Shown piece by piece: positions 39,265-49,236 of a DNA stretch of 64,000 nucleotides. Source of the stretch: Chroococcidiopsis thermalis PCC 7203 (GTDB lineage Bacteria; Cyanobacteriota; Cyanobacteriia; Cyanobacteriales; Chroococcidiopsidaceae); NCBI RefSeq assembly GCF_000317125.1, contig NC_019695.1, positions 1,538,336-1,602,335 of the forward strand, read 5' to 3'. A program made the translations under genes and the position numbers. The notes under the pieces were generated by a model. That model made no database searches. It was not told where the DNA came from and saw nothing but the letters and a program-made list of their open reading frames with translations. Position 1 is the stretch's first letter, and every line of letters begins with the position of its first letter.

Positions 39265-40023
39265 TTATCTATTACCAATTTCTAATCTTTGCTGTAATAT
39301 AAACTCTGCGATCGCCAAATCCATTGGTGTCGTCAATTTTAAATTTGTCTCTTCGCCCTCAACAATGTGTACGGGTAAGCCACACTTTTCAAACAAAGCT
39401 GCATCGTCTGTAACTTCCCAACCTTGCTCCAGACCTTTTGCGTGACACTGCTTCAATAATTGCACGTCAAAAGCTTGTGGAGTTTGCGCCGCCCAAAGCT
39501 GGCTGCGGTCTGGTGTATCTTGAATGAATCCAGCATCATCGACGACTTTAATCGTGTCTTTGACTGGGATTGCGGCAATTAAGCCTTGGATTGGGGAGTC
39601 GGGAGTCGAGAGTCGGGAGTCAGAAAATTTTGAATTCGGAATTCGGAATTCGGAATTCCGAATTCCTACCGCGCAGCGATCGAATAATTCTGGTGTAGCG
39701 AGACATCTTGCACCATCGTGGATGAGGACTTGTTTAGCGTCTGCTGGCAAAGCCTGTAAGCCATTGTAAACAGACTCTTGGCGGGTGGTTCCCCCTTGAA
39801 TGAATTCCACAGGTTTATTCAGGGATAAACCCCCCAGGATCTCCTTCAAATCTACCCAATCGGCGGGTTGAGAGATAATGCCGATCCAACTAATTTCATG
39901 AGATGCTTCGGCTGCGCGTAGCGTCCAAGCGATTAGAGGTTGCGATCGCAGCGTCAACAGCAGCTTATTGCGATCGCTGCCCATTCTTCGTCCCATTCCG
40001 GCGGCTGGAATTAATAAATACAC
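39265..40023 (-). CDS. ispD: 2-C-methyl-D-erythritol 4-phosphate cytidylyltransferase with repeat insertion
   Basis: The 252-residue enzyme of the MEP isoprenoid pathway transfers CMP to MEP. Motifs seen are LIPAAGMGRRMGSDRNKLLL (nucleotide-binding loop), FIQGGTTRQESVYNGLQ, VLIHDGARCLA, IAAIPVKDTIKVVD, WAAQTPQAFD and VTDDAALFEKCG, with EGEETNLKLTTPMDL at the end. Between ALxxFDRCAVG and QGLIAAIPVKD the protein contains about 25 extra residues (IRNSEFRIPNSKF, then SDSRLSTPDSP) encoded by GGAATTC and GGGAGTC repeats. The insertion is in frame and at a surface-loop position, so activity may be kept. Confidence 0.92.
   Translation of the reverse strand: MYLLIPAAGMGRRMGSDRNKLLLTLRSQPLIAWTLRAAEASHEISWIGIISQPADWVDLKEILGGLSLNKPVEFIQGGTTRQESVYNGLQALPADAKQVLIHDGARCLATPELFDRCAVGIRNSEFRIPNSKFSDSRLSTPDSPIQGLIAAIPVKDTIKVVDDAGFIQDTPDRSQLWAAQTPQAFDVQLLKQCHAKGLEQGWEVTDDAALFEKCGLPVHIVEGEETNLKLTTPMDLAIAEFILQQRLEIGNR
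39593..39667. repeat. Repeat cassette inside ispD
   Basis: GGGAGTC-type heptamers at 39593-39621, then AATTCGG units ending in a palindromic GGAATTCC (39652-39659). The same AATTCGG units occur intergenically at 51434-51492. Confidence 0.9.
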
Positions 40024-40251
40024 AGTTTCTTAAGAAAGTGGTGAGTGGTGCGTGGTGAAGCGGGCGGAAGCGGAGGTTTCCTCCGCAATGAAGCCGCGTC
40101 GTGATGCGTGAAAAGAGCTTGCTATTTCCTGTTGCCTGTTTCCTGTCCCTTGTTCCCTATTTCCTGTGAACTGAAAAAATGTACGCTTTTATCGTTTCGC
40201 ATAAGTATATGTTCCCCTAAAATAGGAGCGAGTAAGCGTAGAACAGTAAAT

Positions 40252-41214
40252 ATGCGAATAGTAGCCCTAGTCCCTGGCGGGATTGGCGACCAAATTCTAT
40301 TCTTTCCCACCCTGGACGATCTGAAGCGAAATTATCCCGACGCTGAAATCGATGTGGTGGCAGAGCCTGGCTCTTTGGGAGCGTACCGAATCTGTAAGTC
40401 CGTGTCCAACGTGCTAAAGTTCGACTTTAAAGACCGTAACAGTTTGACCGAATGGGTCGATCTAATCGGTAATATCCGCGATCGCGAATACGATATCGCG
40501 ATTTGTGCCGGAAAGCGCCCTTTTGTAGGCATGGCGCTCTGGCTGAGTGGCGTTGCAGTGCGAGTCAGCTACCAGGGGGGAGGAAATCTGTTTCTGACGA
40601 ACTCCGTCCCCCTCAAAACCGAGCAGTATGTCGCGGCAATGTATCACGATCTGCTCAAAGGATTGGGGATTTCTACCCCCTGTCCCGATTTAACGATTAA
40701 CGTCCCCAAATCAGACCTAGAATGGGCAGACAAAGAGCAGCAACGACTGGGAATCAAAGATAGCGGTTACATATTAATTCACGGCGGCTCTAGCCAACTT
40801 GCGGCTGCGAAAACCAGCATCCAAACCTACCCCGTCCAAAGTTGGCGACAAGTGATTCAAAATTTGCAACAGCGTCAGCCGGATCTACCAATTGCGATCC
40901 TAGTGCAAACAGCAGAGGACGAGCAGTTGGTGCGATCGCTACAGGAAGCATTTCCCGATCTGAAGGTGACAAATCCCCCAGATATTGGGAAAACAGCAGC
41001 GATCGTTGCTGCTGCCAATTTATTGCTATGTACTGACAGCGCGCCCATGCATCTAGCAGTAGCAGTGCAAACCTATACGATTGCGTTGTTTGGAGCTACA
41101 GATCCCAAGAAGTTAATCCCACCGAGCGATCGCTGTATCGCCATCAAATCTCCTACAGGCAAACTCTCAGACATCGCACCGCAAACTGTTTTAGAACGAG
41201 TTTGGGGCGGCTGA
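40252..41214 (+). CDS. Glycosyltransferase family 9 (heptosyltransferase-like)
   Basis: The 320-residue GT-B enzyme starts MRIVALVPGGIGDQILFFPT, the family's first strand and glycine loop. The C-terminal half has YILIHGGSSQLAAAKTSIQT, LPIAILVQTAEDEQLVRSL, AANLLLCTDSAPMHLAVAV and YTIALFGATDPKKLIPPSDR, the usual sugar-nucleotide region. Relatives add heptose or other sugars to lipopolysaccharide core at the inner membrane. ATG 40252 is the family start; the frame is open upstream to 40108 but that part is repeat and leader sequence. Confidence 0.88.
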   Translation: MRIVALVPGGIGDQILFFPTLDDLKRNYPDAEIDVVAEPGSLGAYRICKSVSNVLKFDFKDRNSLTEWVDLIGNIRDREYDIAICAGKRPFVGMALWLSGVAVRVSYQGGGNLFLTNSVPLKTEQYVAAMYHDLLKGLGISTPCPDLTINVPKSDLEWADKEQQRLGIKDSGYILIHGGSSQLAAAKTSIQTYPVQSWRQVIQNLQQRQPDLPIAILVQTAEDEQLVRSLQEAFPDLKVTNPPDIGKTAAIVAAANLLLCTDSAPMHLAVAVQTYTIALFGATDPKKLIPPSDRCIAIKSPTGKLSDIAPQTVLERVWGG

Positions 41215-41220
41215 TTTAGG

Positions 41221-41400
41221 CAGGGAGCAGGGAGACAAGGGGGACAAGAGAGACAAGGGAGACAAGTGGCAAGTCGCAATTCAAAATTTCCTGACTCCTG
41301 TACGGGCGGGTTCATTTATACTCTCTGTTTAGCACGGAGTTTTTTGGTAAACCTGCCCCTACAACGTCTGACTCCTTACAAATAACCAATGACAAATGAC
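41221..41400. repeat. Mixed repeat tract after the glycosyltransferase gene
   Basis: GGGACAAGA/GGAGACAAG 9-mers (41228-41268), a GTACGGGCGGG...CCTGCCCCTAC palindromic element (41300-41363), and CCAATGACAAATGACGAATGAC units (41386-41408). It fills the gap between convergent genes. Confidence 0.85.
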
Positions 41401-41410
41401 GAATGACTAT

Positions 41411-41887
41411 TCATAACATTCCAAACAAGTCATCGTCTAAGTCGTAGCCTAGCATTTGACCCATAGATTTCAACCGTGCCGTGCTGGGGATCCCCATTTG
41501 TTGTAGCCAGTCATGCAGAACAAATACTTTTTGCATGAGGAAAATTTCTAGGGCTTCGGGATTGAATTGAATTCCTTCTTGGCGATGGAACTGATGGGGA
41601 ACCAGCATAGCAGTGTAGCGGGACAGTTCGCCTGCTTTCCAATCTAAGAGAAAAGGTAGCCAGGGATAGCGACTGTCAAGGCGAATAAACCACATCCGTA
41701 CTTCGGGAATTTCAGACAGTTCCCGTGGATCGTCTGAGGGACGAGGATAATCGATCTCGAAGCGAAGTTGCTGCTCGTAAGTGGCGATCGCCGATTTTTC
41801 TTGCGATATATTTTCGATCGTCTTGGCAGCTGGCAATACATCTAAGCTGTTGAAGTTGTCAGCCTTGAGAGAAATAGTGATAGTCAT
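41411..41887 (-). CDS. CRR6-family NDH-1 assembly factor
   Basis: The 158-residue product starts MTITISLKADNFNSLDVLPA and contains EIPEVRMWFIRLDSRYPWLP, LSRYTAMLVPHQFH, IQFNPEALEIFLMQKVFVLH and LGYDLDDDLFGML. I recognise this as the CRR6/DUF1817 family, which in plants and cyanobacteria helps mature the NdhI subunit of the photosynthetic NDH-1 complex. ATG 41887 is the family start; ATG 41905 is in frame. No membrane segment is present, consistent with a cytoplasmic assembly factor. Confidence 0.85.
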   Translation of the reverse strand: MTITISLKADNFNSLDVLPAAKTIENISQEKSAIATYEQQLRFEIDYPRPSDDPRELSEIPEVRMWFIRLDSRYPWLPFLLDWKAGELSRYTAMLVPHQFHRQEGIQFNPEALEIFLMQKVFVLHDWLQQMGIPSTARLKSMGQMLGYDLDDDLFGML

Positions 41888-42282
41888 GGCGAAGTCAAAA
41901 GTCAAAAATCAGGAGTCGTAGGGGCAGGTTGATTTGTGCTGACTGTAGCTAGACGAGTATGTTATTGGTCAAACCCGCCCGTACAGAAGTCAGAAACCGG
42001 ATAAAACGCTGCAAAGAATCTAGAGAGGCTTTACAACGTTTGCGCATGACATTCGCGCTGTTGATAATTTGTGCCTTGTGCCAGCAGTTTACGACCTTCA
42101 TTCTCTCAAAATAGCGATCGCCTGCCGTAACAATTTTGGTAAATGCTAGATATACCTACAAAATCGTTGATTTATGCAGGAAGTTTTGCGAATCCAACTG
42201 CTAGCAACTGTATAGGTAGATGGTGGTGCGATCGCTCGGATAATCTATTTTTTAGGACAAATCCTGACTACAAGACTAATCT
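41888..42282. other. Palindromic repeat and fasciclin gene upstream region
   Basis: Bases 41918-41984 are a GTAGGGGCAGG...CCCGCCCGTAC palindromic repeat. The rest holds HIP1 octamers and the likely promoter region of the fasciclin gene. No coding frame or RNA gene is recognised. Confidence 0.5.
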
Positions 42283-42861
42283 ATGAATATTCAAAAGTCT
42301 AATTTCTCGATGAGAATTTGGTGGAAATTAGCTGGTTTGGCGGGAGTTGCTGGAGTTTTTGCCCTAGTTGCTGCTCCTGTGGCTGCCAGATTTTATCCTC
42401 GTTACGCGCTATTTCAACCTTCTGCTTATAGTAGCTATCCCTATCGCAGTTTTAAGAGCAGTATTGCCGATACTCTCTCCAAAGAAGCTAAATTTGCCAA
42501 TCTCGTTGATGAGCTAAAAGAAGCTGGTTTACTGGATACTTTAAAGCAATCGGGACCATTCACGATTTTTGCGCCTACTGATGATGCTTTTAATGCCTTG
42601 CCTAAAGACATCTTTCAGCGCTACAGCCAGCCAGAAAACCGGAAGAAAGTACTGCAATATCACGTCGTCTCAGGTCATGTTACCCCCGATCGCGTCGATA
42701 GCGGTGCGATCGCCACAGTTGAAGGCAATGCTGTCAAAATTGCGATCGCTCCTGATGGGACGGTGAAGCTCAACGATGCTAATGGCAAGCACCCCTCGAT
42801 TGTCACTCAAAATGGCGTGATTATTGAGGTCGATCGGGTCCTGCTACCACCTGATTTTTAG
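42283..42861 (+). CDS. Exported fasciclin-domain protein
   Basis: The product has 192 residues. A hydrophobic signal or anchor at about 12-35 (WKLAGLAGVAGVFALVAAPV) is followed by a Tyr/Ser-rich linker and one FAS1 domain (about 60-192). The H1 motif is GPFTIFAPTDDAFNALPKDI and the H2-like motif is VLQYHVVSGHVTPDRV, ending at GVIIEVDRVLLPPDF. FAS1 domains mediate adhesion or ligand binding at the cell surface. Repeats of the GTAGGGG type follow the stop. Confidence 0.9.
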   Translation: MNIQKSNFSMRIWWKLAGLAGVAGVFALVAAPVAARFYPRYALFQPSAYSSYPYRSFKSSIADTLSKEAKFANLVDELKEAGLLDTLKQSGPFTIFAPTDDAFNALPKDIFQRYSQPENRKKVLQYHVVSGHVTPDRVDSGAIATVEGNAVKIAIAPDGTVKLNDANGKHPSIVTQNGVIIEVDRVLLPPDF

Positions 42862-42870
42862 GTAATACAC

Positions 42871-42950
42871 TTGTAGGGGCGCAATTCGGAGGGGACGCAA
42901 TTCGTAGGGGACGCAATTCGTAGGGGCGCACAGCTGTGCGCCCCTACGTG
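42871..42950. repeat. Nested GTAGGGG repeats
   Basis: Three short GTAGGGG(A)CGCAATTC units in tandem lead into a full palindrome at 42920-42947 (GTAGGGGCGCACAG and complement). It looks like repeated partial duplication of one palindromic element. Confidence 0.85.
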
Positions 42951-42958
42951 TATTTTAT

Positions 42959-45748
42959 CTACTGCCAATTACCGACTAAAACAAACGGACTCCAAAAGTG
43001 AGGATGGCTGTACCGCTTGTCTTGCAGCAGCGATAGTTGCGCCTGACGCATTGCTTCGGCGCGACTACCGATTTTTGTCTTCCTGGTTTGTTCGATCTGG
43101 CGATAAAATTCGCCCATAAACTTAGCAGTGCTTTCATCCTGTACCGCCCACAGCGTTGCTAGCGTACTCCTTGCCCCTGCTCTTACTGCAACTCCTGCGA
43201 GTCCTAAAGTAGCCCTTTTGTCTCCGCTGGCTGTCTCGCAGGCGCTTAGCACTAACAATTCAATTGGCTCGCGTCCTATTGGATTATCTTGCAGTAAATT
43301 ACCTAGCTGTTTGACGTTAATTCGGTGATCCCAGGCAAGGATAAAAGTATCGTCAGCTACAGAACTAAACTGGGCGTGAGTCGCCAGGTGGACTATGGGA
43401 AACCGAAAATCGCTAATTGCCTGCTTAATTTGGTTACTGGTAAATTGTTCGTTGAGAAATTCCTGGGCTGCTAACCCTAGTTTTTGAATCTGGGCAAGTT
43501 CTACTTGCACGTTGTTCAGTGGTTCAAAACCTTGGTGAGGAGCAAAGTTAGGACGAATTTTGCTAATTCCTGCTGCTAAAGCTTTCGGCTCGACATCTGC
43601 AATCGGTTTGGGATCGAGTAGTTGTAAGCCTGGAGTTAAGCCCAAGGCATATTTTTCAATGAGATATTTATTGCTGCGGCGATCGCGCAAAATAGCCATT
43701 GGGATGTTTCGCAAATCTCCGTCGAGGACGAAAACTAAGGTTTTAACCTGAGATTTGGCTAACTCTGTTTCTAGGGGTTGAATCAGCCAATCGTACAGTT
43801 GTTGGTATTGGGGTAAAAATTCCTGTACGACGCTCTGAGGCTCGATCAGCGATTGCTGTACGCTTTCTATGGTGTTGGCTAGCTGTGCGGGCGGAATTTT
43901 TTGCGTATGCAGGCTGGGATCTCGATTGGGTAAGCTCAGCAGTACTTCTAGCCGATCTGGGAAAATAATCGGATAAATTACTGCTGCTTTGGGATCGATG
44001 CGATCGATCTGTTGGGGATTTGCTTCGACACAGGCTTCGCGGAAAAAATTGTTAAGTTCTGCTAGTTGTAGAGATTCGATCGCATTTCGTGCTTGGGTAA
44101 GATATTTCGCGCCATCCTTTGGCTTGCCCGTTTTTTCCAAGCTAGAGGCATATTCTAAATCGAGTTCTACCAACTGGCGATAGACTGGTTCAACACTTTC
44201 GCGAAACGAAAACTGGACTTCTGGATTAATGGCGACGAGATCGCTACGTATTGATTGCAAGGCATCGTAGGCTTTAGTATAAGCCGCGATCGCCTCTGGA
44301 ATATTGCCATTTGCTCTCTGGATGCGTCCTAATTGCCAAAACATTTGGTAGGCAATATCTGGGGTTTCAAAATTGGTGGCGATACTGAGGGCTTGTCGAG
44401 TATACTGCTCGGCTAGTGATAAATTCTGTTTTCCTGCCAGTTCGTGCAATTCACCTCGATACCCCAAAGCGTAGGCTTGAGCGCGTTTATCTCCTAAAGT
44501 TGTAGCTTGTGCGGTTGCTTGGATTAAAAGTTGCTCGATTTGCTCAAATGTTGGTAGTTGTATTTTTGCATTTCCTGACTTTTGGATGGGCAGGTTTAGC
44601 TGGATTATTGGTTTGTTTCCAGACATATCTGATAAACCCGCCCCTACAAAGGCTAACTTAATTAAACTTTGGGCAAAATTCAGCTGTTGATAAACACCTG
44701 TATGACTGGGGGTTAAAATAGTTAGTTGGGGAAAGAGCGATCGCCATAATTGAGCAGCGCGATCGAAGTCCTGAAGTTTTAACAATAAAGTCAATTGATT
44801 TAGCTGTGCTTGCTGACGCAGGGTTGACGAGGAAGTTAGCCTGATGACTTCATCGTAAGCAGTTAATGCTTTTTCTTGGTTGCTCTCGCGTTTGCGGCGA
44901 ACTCTTTCTGTTTCTGATAAAGTTTGTGCTGTATTACCAATGCTGAGATGAGTTGCAGCTACTTCTGCGGAAGAATTCAATTTTTGCGCTAGTTCTAAAC
45001 TCGTTTCTAAAAATATTAGCGATCGCTCTGGCTAGGCGATCGAGCGAAGTAATTCGCCTAAACTTCGCAATCCGACTATTTGAGTTAGAGTCGGTGTTTT
45101 TGTCGCTACGGCTTGTAGTTTATTTGTTAATTCTTCTGAAGATATCAAACTTATGTCTTGACAATCATCAGCTTTTATATTCACATTTACTACTTCTAAT
45201 AAAGTCTTGCAAGCACGGGAATAAAGTCCTAAATCTTGCATCGCTTGAGCTTGGTTAATTTTGCTTTGAGCTGCTAGACTTGATTCAATTTGCTCGTAAA
45301 TTTTCGTTGCAGCTTGCCAAGTTGACAAAGCATCTGTTGCTTGCCCCATCTCCCTTTGCAAATTCCCGTGAATGTCTAAAGTTTGAGCCAGAATTTTTTG
45401 TTCTTCTTGACTTTGAGATTGATTTTTTAAGAGAGCTAAACTGTTAGCGATTGCCTTTTTTGCTAGTTCCCAGTGTCCTAATTTTTGGTGAGCTAAAGAT
45501 AGATTGCTCAGCGCCATTGCCTGATTTAGACTATCTTTTTGAGCGGCAAATGCACTGATAGCTTGCTTCCATGCCTCTACTGCTTCTTGATATCTTCCAC
45601 TCTGAAATAAGTTGGCTGCATTATTAGTAAGTTGCGTAGTAGTTTGTTGAGCTTGGATAACAGAATTCGATAAATTTGAAGCAATAACAGGTGTAACTGT
45701 TGCCGACAAAAAAAATAGTAAAACTACCAGAAATAACTTCAATCTCAT
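42959..45748 (-). pseudogene. TPR/CHAT-domain protein interrupted by one in-frame TAG
   Basis: Two open parts, 45748-45032 and 44978-42959, lie in the same frame and are separated only by a TAG at 45034-45032 and 17 sense codons. The N-terminal part has a signal peptide (LKLFLVVLLFFLSATVTPVI) and TPR units (ANLFQSGRYQEAVEAWKQAI). The second part continues with TPRs and ends in a caspase-like CHAT domain with the catalytic pair intact: His in VHLATHAQFS, Cys in LLVLSACETASGD. ATG 45748 is chosen because the frame upstream is repeat. It follows the TpsB-TpsA genes on the same strand, a common arrangement for CHAT proteins in cyanobacteria. It could be a real nonsense mutation, read-through, or a base error. 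Confidence 0.85.
44587..44648. repeat. Palindromic repeat inside the CHAT gene
   Basis: TGGGCAGGTTTAGC at one end and AAACCCGCCCCTACA at the other enclose a variable centre. This is the same element as at 19715, 41300, 41918 and 60476. Here it encodes the in-frame segment VGAGLSDMSGN...LNLPIQ. Confidence 0.8.
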
Positions 45749-46194
45749 AGCCCCCTTTTTTAAGGGGGGTTGGGGGGATCTGCGAGGACTGGCAAGTTTT
45801 CCCCACAATCGGGGCGAATCAAATTCGCTTTTACACAAACTCTTTCCGCCTGCGCGGACTAAGAAAAAAACTAGACGCAATGTGCAACTTTCACTTTTTC
45901 CTCCCTTTTTAAGGGAGGCTAGGGGGGATCTCTTCATGAGTAGCGTAGTTCTGCGATCCCCCAATCCCCTTAAAAAGGGGAGCCACTTGCATGGGCGGGT
46001 TTCCCGACTTGAGCAAAGTGGCGTGGCTAAGAAAAAAATCGTACATCGCATAAATAGAATTTTAAATAACCCGCGCAGGTGGGTTTTGCCCGCATAGCTA
46101 CAATTTCCGATCGCCCAGCTCTTTTTCTTGTCCATATTTAATTTGAAAAATTCCCAAATTTTGACTTTTGACTTTTAACTTTTGACTTTTTAAA
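45749..46194. repeat. Cluster of CCCCCTT...AAGGGGG palindromes between CHAT gene and TpsA
   Basis: Three copies of a CCCCCTTTTTAAGGGGG-type palindrome with adjoining GGGGGGATCT lie at about 45750-45780, 45901-45931 and 45955-45983. A GGGCGGGTTT...CCCGC element lies at 45990-46095 and GACTTTT heptamers at 46160-46187. The region is open in the CHAT frame, which explains an apparent long N-terminal extension, but nothing in it looks like protein. Confidence 0.8.
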
Positions 46195-49100
46195 TTAACG
46201 TGCCGCACAAGTAGCAGGATTTTGCCTAGAACGCTCAACACCTTTATTCGTTGGATCGTAAGCCGTGAGAATCACCTCACCCTTGTTGTTGAACACCCAT
46301 CCTTGAGCAGGTACGATTTCTTGAGTATGAGAATTTACGGATGGTAAGTTAATATTTGTTGTCGCAGTATTAGCTTTACTAGGAACAGGTGAAACTATAC
46401 CAACTCGCACGTTATCGCTGCTGAGGGTTTGGTTGGGACTAGGTGGCAATCCTCCCCGTCCTATCACGGTAAATTCACTTCCTACACTGCGCTGGCAGGG
46501 GTTCTGAGCAATTTGTGTCGAAGGATCGACTACATTTTCCGGCAATTCAATCAACCCGCGACTAGGATCTACATCTGGAGTATTGAGATCGACAGTACCG
46601 CTGAAATCCGTTCCTAGTGTGGAAGAAGCAGTAATATCGCTCTCTGGAGTTGGTTGTTCTCGAAACCTAATGCCAAAAATACCATCAGCAGCAATACTTA
46701 CTCTGCCACCAAAGCTTTCTTCAGCATTAGCAGTGATGTTACTATCTTCTCTGGGCAAAGCAACGAGATTTCCAGTATTAATCGTGATATTTCCTCCAGT
46801 AACATCACCTTGGGCATTGGTCGTGATGTTACTTTGGCGGCGTAAGATTAGATCGCGCGATTCCAGCTCGATATTACCTTGACCACCTTGAGTATCAGCA
46901 GCAATTAATGCTTGGTTATCCAATCGGATATCTTTAGCAATAGTTAATTTTATGTTGCCTGCTTGATAGTTCTCTACATTGCTATTGGTATTGAGTTGAC
47001 CACCATTTATCAAAGATAGAGAATCAGCAGTGAGTCTGATACTTCCTGCATTTCCTCGTCCACGGGTACTAGCATTGATTTGCCCGCCATCAGTCACTGT
47101 GAGCAAGCCAGCGATAAATTCAATGCTGCCACCGTTGCCCTGCGCTCCGTTTTCTACAGTACTGAAAATGCCGCTACCGATACCACTGTTGCTGATTCCA
47201 GCAATCGTCACAGTATCTCGAATATCGAGCTTGACATTTCCTGCGTTGCCGTTACCACCAGGCTGTGTGCGAGAGGCATCACGAATGAAGGTGTTGAGCG
47301 AACCGCCATTTGTCAACGAGAGTGACCTAGCGGCAATGTTAATATCCCCGCCTTTGCCTACACCTCCTGCTTCTACAGTACTGAAGGCAGCACTGGGAAA
47401 ATTACCTGTTCTATCCGTACCATCGAAGGAAACGGTGTCGCGAGCAGTAATCTTAATGTTTCCTGCATTTCCCTGTCCAAAGGTGCTAGCACTTATCGAT
47501 CCGCCACCAATCGCCGTAAGTGACCCAGTAAAAATCGTGATGTCTCCACCATTACCCTGTCCTCCAACTTCTACATTGCTTCTAACAAAACTGTGGTCGA
47601 GAGAGACTAGATTACCAGCAGAAATCGTCACATTTCCTGCATTTCCTCGTCCAAATGTATTGGTTATTACACTAGCGCCATCACTCACGAAGAGGTTACG
47701 AGCATTGAGAGTAATATCACCACCCTGACCAGTTCCTACAAACTCAACTCCTTGTATGTTGCCTCTGCCTACAGAAGTACTGGCGAAACTTCCTTGCCCA
47801 TCAAAAGAGACATCGGCATTAGCAGCTTCAATACTGATATTACCTGAATCTCCTGATGTATAAGTAATAGCCTGCAAATTTGAGTTACTACTTACGGAAA
47901 TGGAATCAGTTGCTTTGATTTGAATATTTCCGGCATTCCCTTGTCCTAGAGTGGAAGTAGTGATTAAAGCAGAGTTAGATAACGAAAGAGAGCGCGTATC
48001 GATAATAATGTCATTGGCACTGCCTCTAGCAGATTGTCCTACAGCACTAGCAATTCCCCTACCAAGTCCTGCTAAACCTTCTAGAGAAACGCGATCGCTG
48101 GCTGTAATAACCACCTTACCAGCATTTCCTTGTCCAAACGTAGAGGAGCCAATCGCAAAATTGCCTCTTCCTTCAAGGATTTCTGTGGTGATGATGACAT
48201 TGCCTGCATTTCCGATTGCTGTATCTCCTACTAGTTGCCCACCTACCGAGTTGAGAATCGTACTAGGTGAAGGTGAATTGGCTTCTCCAGCAATTCTTAC
48301 TCTATTGGTTGCATTAATTGTAATATCCCCTGCTTGAGCGCTAATTGCCCCTTGATTTGGCAGGATTCCAGCGAATAAGCCACTTCCTGAAAATATATCT
48401 AGGTTGCGGGCATTAACTGCGATACTACCTTCCCCAACACCATTGACACTGACAAAAGCATTATTAGTCAGCGATACATCTCCTCGCGCTACACTATTGG
48501 GAAAACTCAAGCTACCGTCATTATTTATTCCAACCGTTCCTGTTGCTGAGAGTCCCCCTAACTCAATTCGTCCTCCTGGTGCTGCTAGAAATCCGCTATC
48601 AAGGGTAACGTCACCGCCTATCAGTGCTAGAGTTCTTCCTGGGACTACCTGAAGTCCAACTAGATTAGTATTAACATCCCGCGTTACGTTAATACTCCCA
48701 GGATTATCTCGAAATCGTAGCCCAGTGGGAATATTTACAGTCAACAACGGTGGCGCAGCCCGATCGCTAGCACTAAATTCAAAATTATTGTCAAATACTA
48801 AACTATCTGCCGTACTCGCAAAAAACGATCCCCTTAAATCCAAACTGGCATTGCGTCCGAAGAAAATTCCATTGGGATTAATCAAAAATAAATTGGCATT
48901 ACCTAATACTCCCAACCTACCCAAAATATTTGAGGGATTTGCCCCTGTAACGCGACTGAAAATGTTGGCAATACCATCAGGATTAGCAAAATAAGCTCCT
49001 CTTCCCTCATCTATGATTAAACTCGCGAAAACTGTGAAAAAGATTGGAGCCGCGAGTCGCACCACCATTAATCAAATCGACTCCATCAACGATATCAGGC

Positions 49101-49234
49101 ACTACTTGAGAGTTTTCCGTTCCTAAAGTATTATCCGGTTCGATCTGTGCTTTGACCCTAGCCAGCGGAACTAGACTAACCAAACTCGCAATAAAAAATG
49201 AATACAAAAAGAGCGATCGCCACACTAATTTCAT
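46195..49234 (-). pseudogene. TpsA-type filamentous hemagglutinin with one-base frameshift
   Basis: From ATG 49234 the protein begins with a signal peptide (LVWRSLFLYSFFIASLVSL) and the TPS secretion domain (IEPDNTLGTENSQVVPDIV, then DLINGGATRGSNLFHSFREF). At about 49015 the frame ends in NHR-stop, while the expected continuation DEGRGAYFANPDGIANIFSR runs in the next frame. Removing one base (the G at 49015 on the plus strand) restores it. The rest, about 950 residues, has the NPNGIFFGRNASLDLRGSF motif, many GNAGNVTI-like beta-helix repeats and the family C-terminus with the Cys pair CQRS and ATCAAR. The product would be an exported adhesin. TpsB is 2 bases upstream. Confidence 0.88.
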
Positions 49235-49236
49235 AA

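Noticed and set aside
40108-40251. 48-codon N-terminal extension of the glycosyltransferase
   Set aside because: The family starts at MRIVALVPGG; the upstream codons are repeat and leader sequence.
45749-46135. N-terminal extension of the CHAT protein reading into the upstream region
   Set aside because: The extension is encoded by CCCCCTT palindromes and other repeats; a proper signal peptide begins at ATG 45748.
47030-47728. A 232-codon open frame on the plus strand, opposite the hemagglutinin gene
   Set aside because: It is the complement of the repetitive beta-helix coding sequence, whose biased codons keep the opposite strand open. It has no start context or family features.
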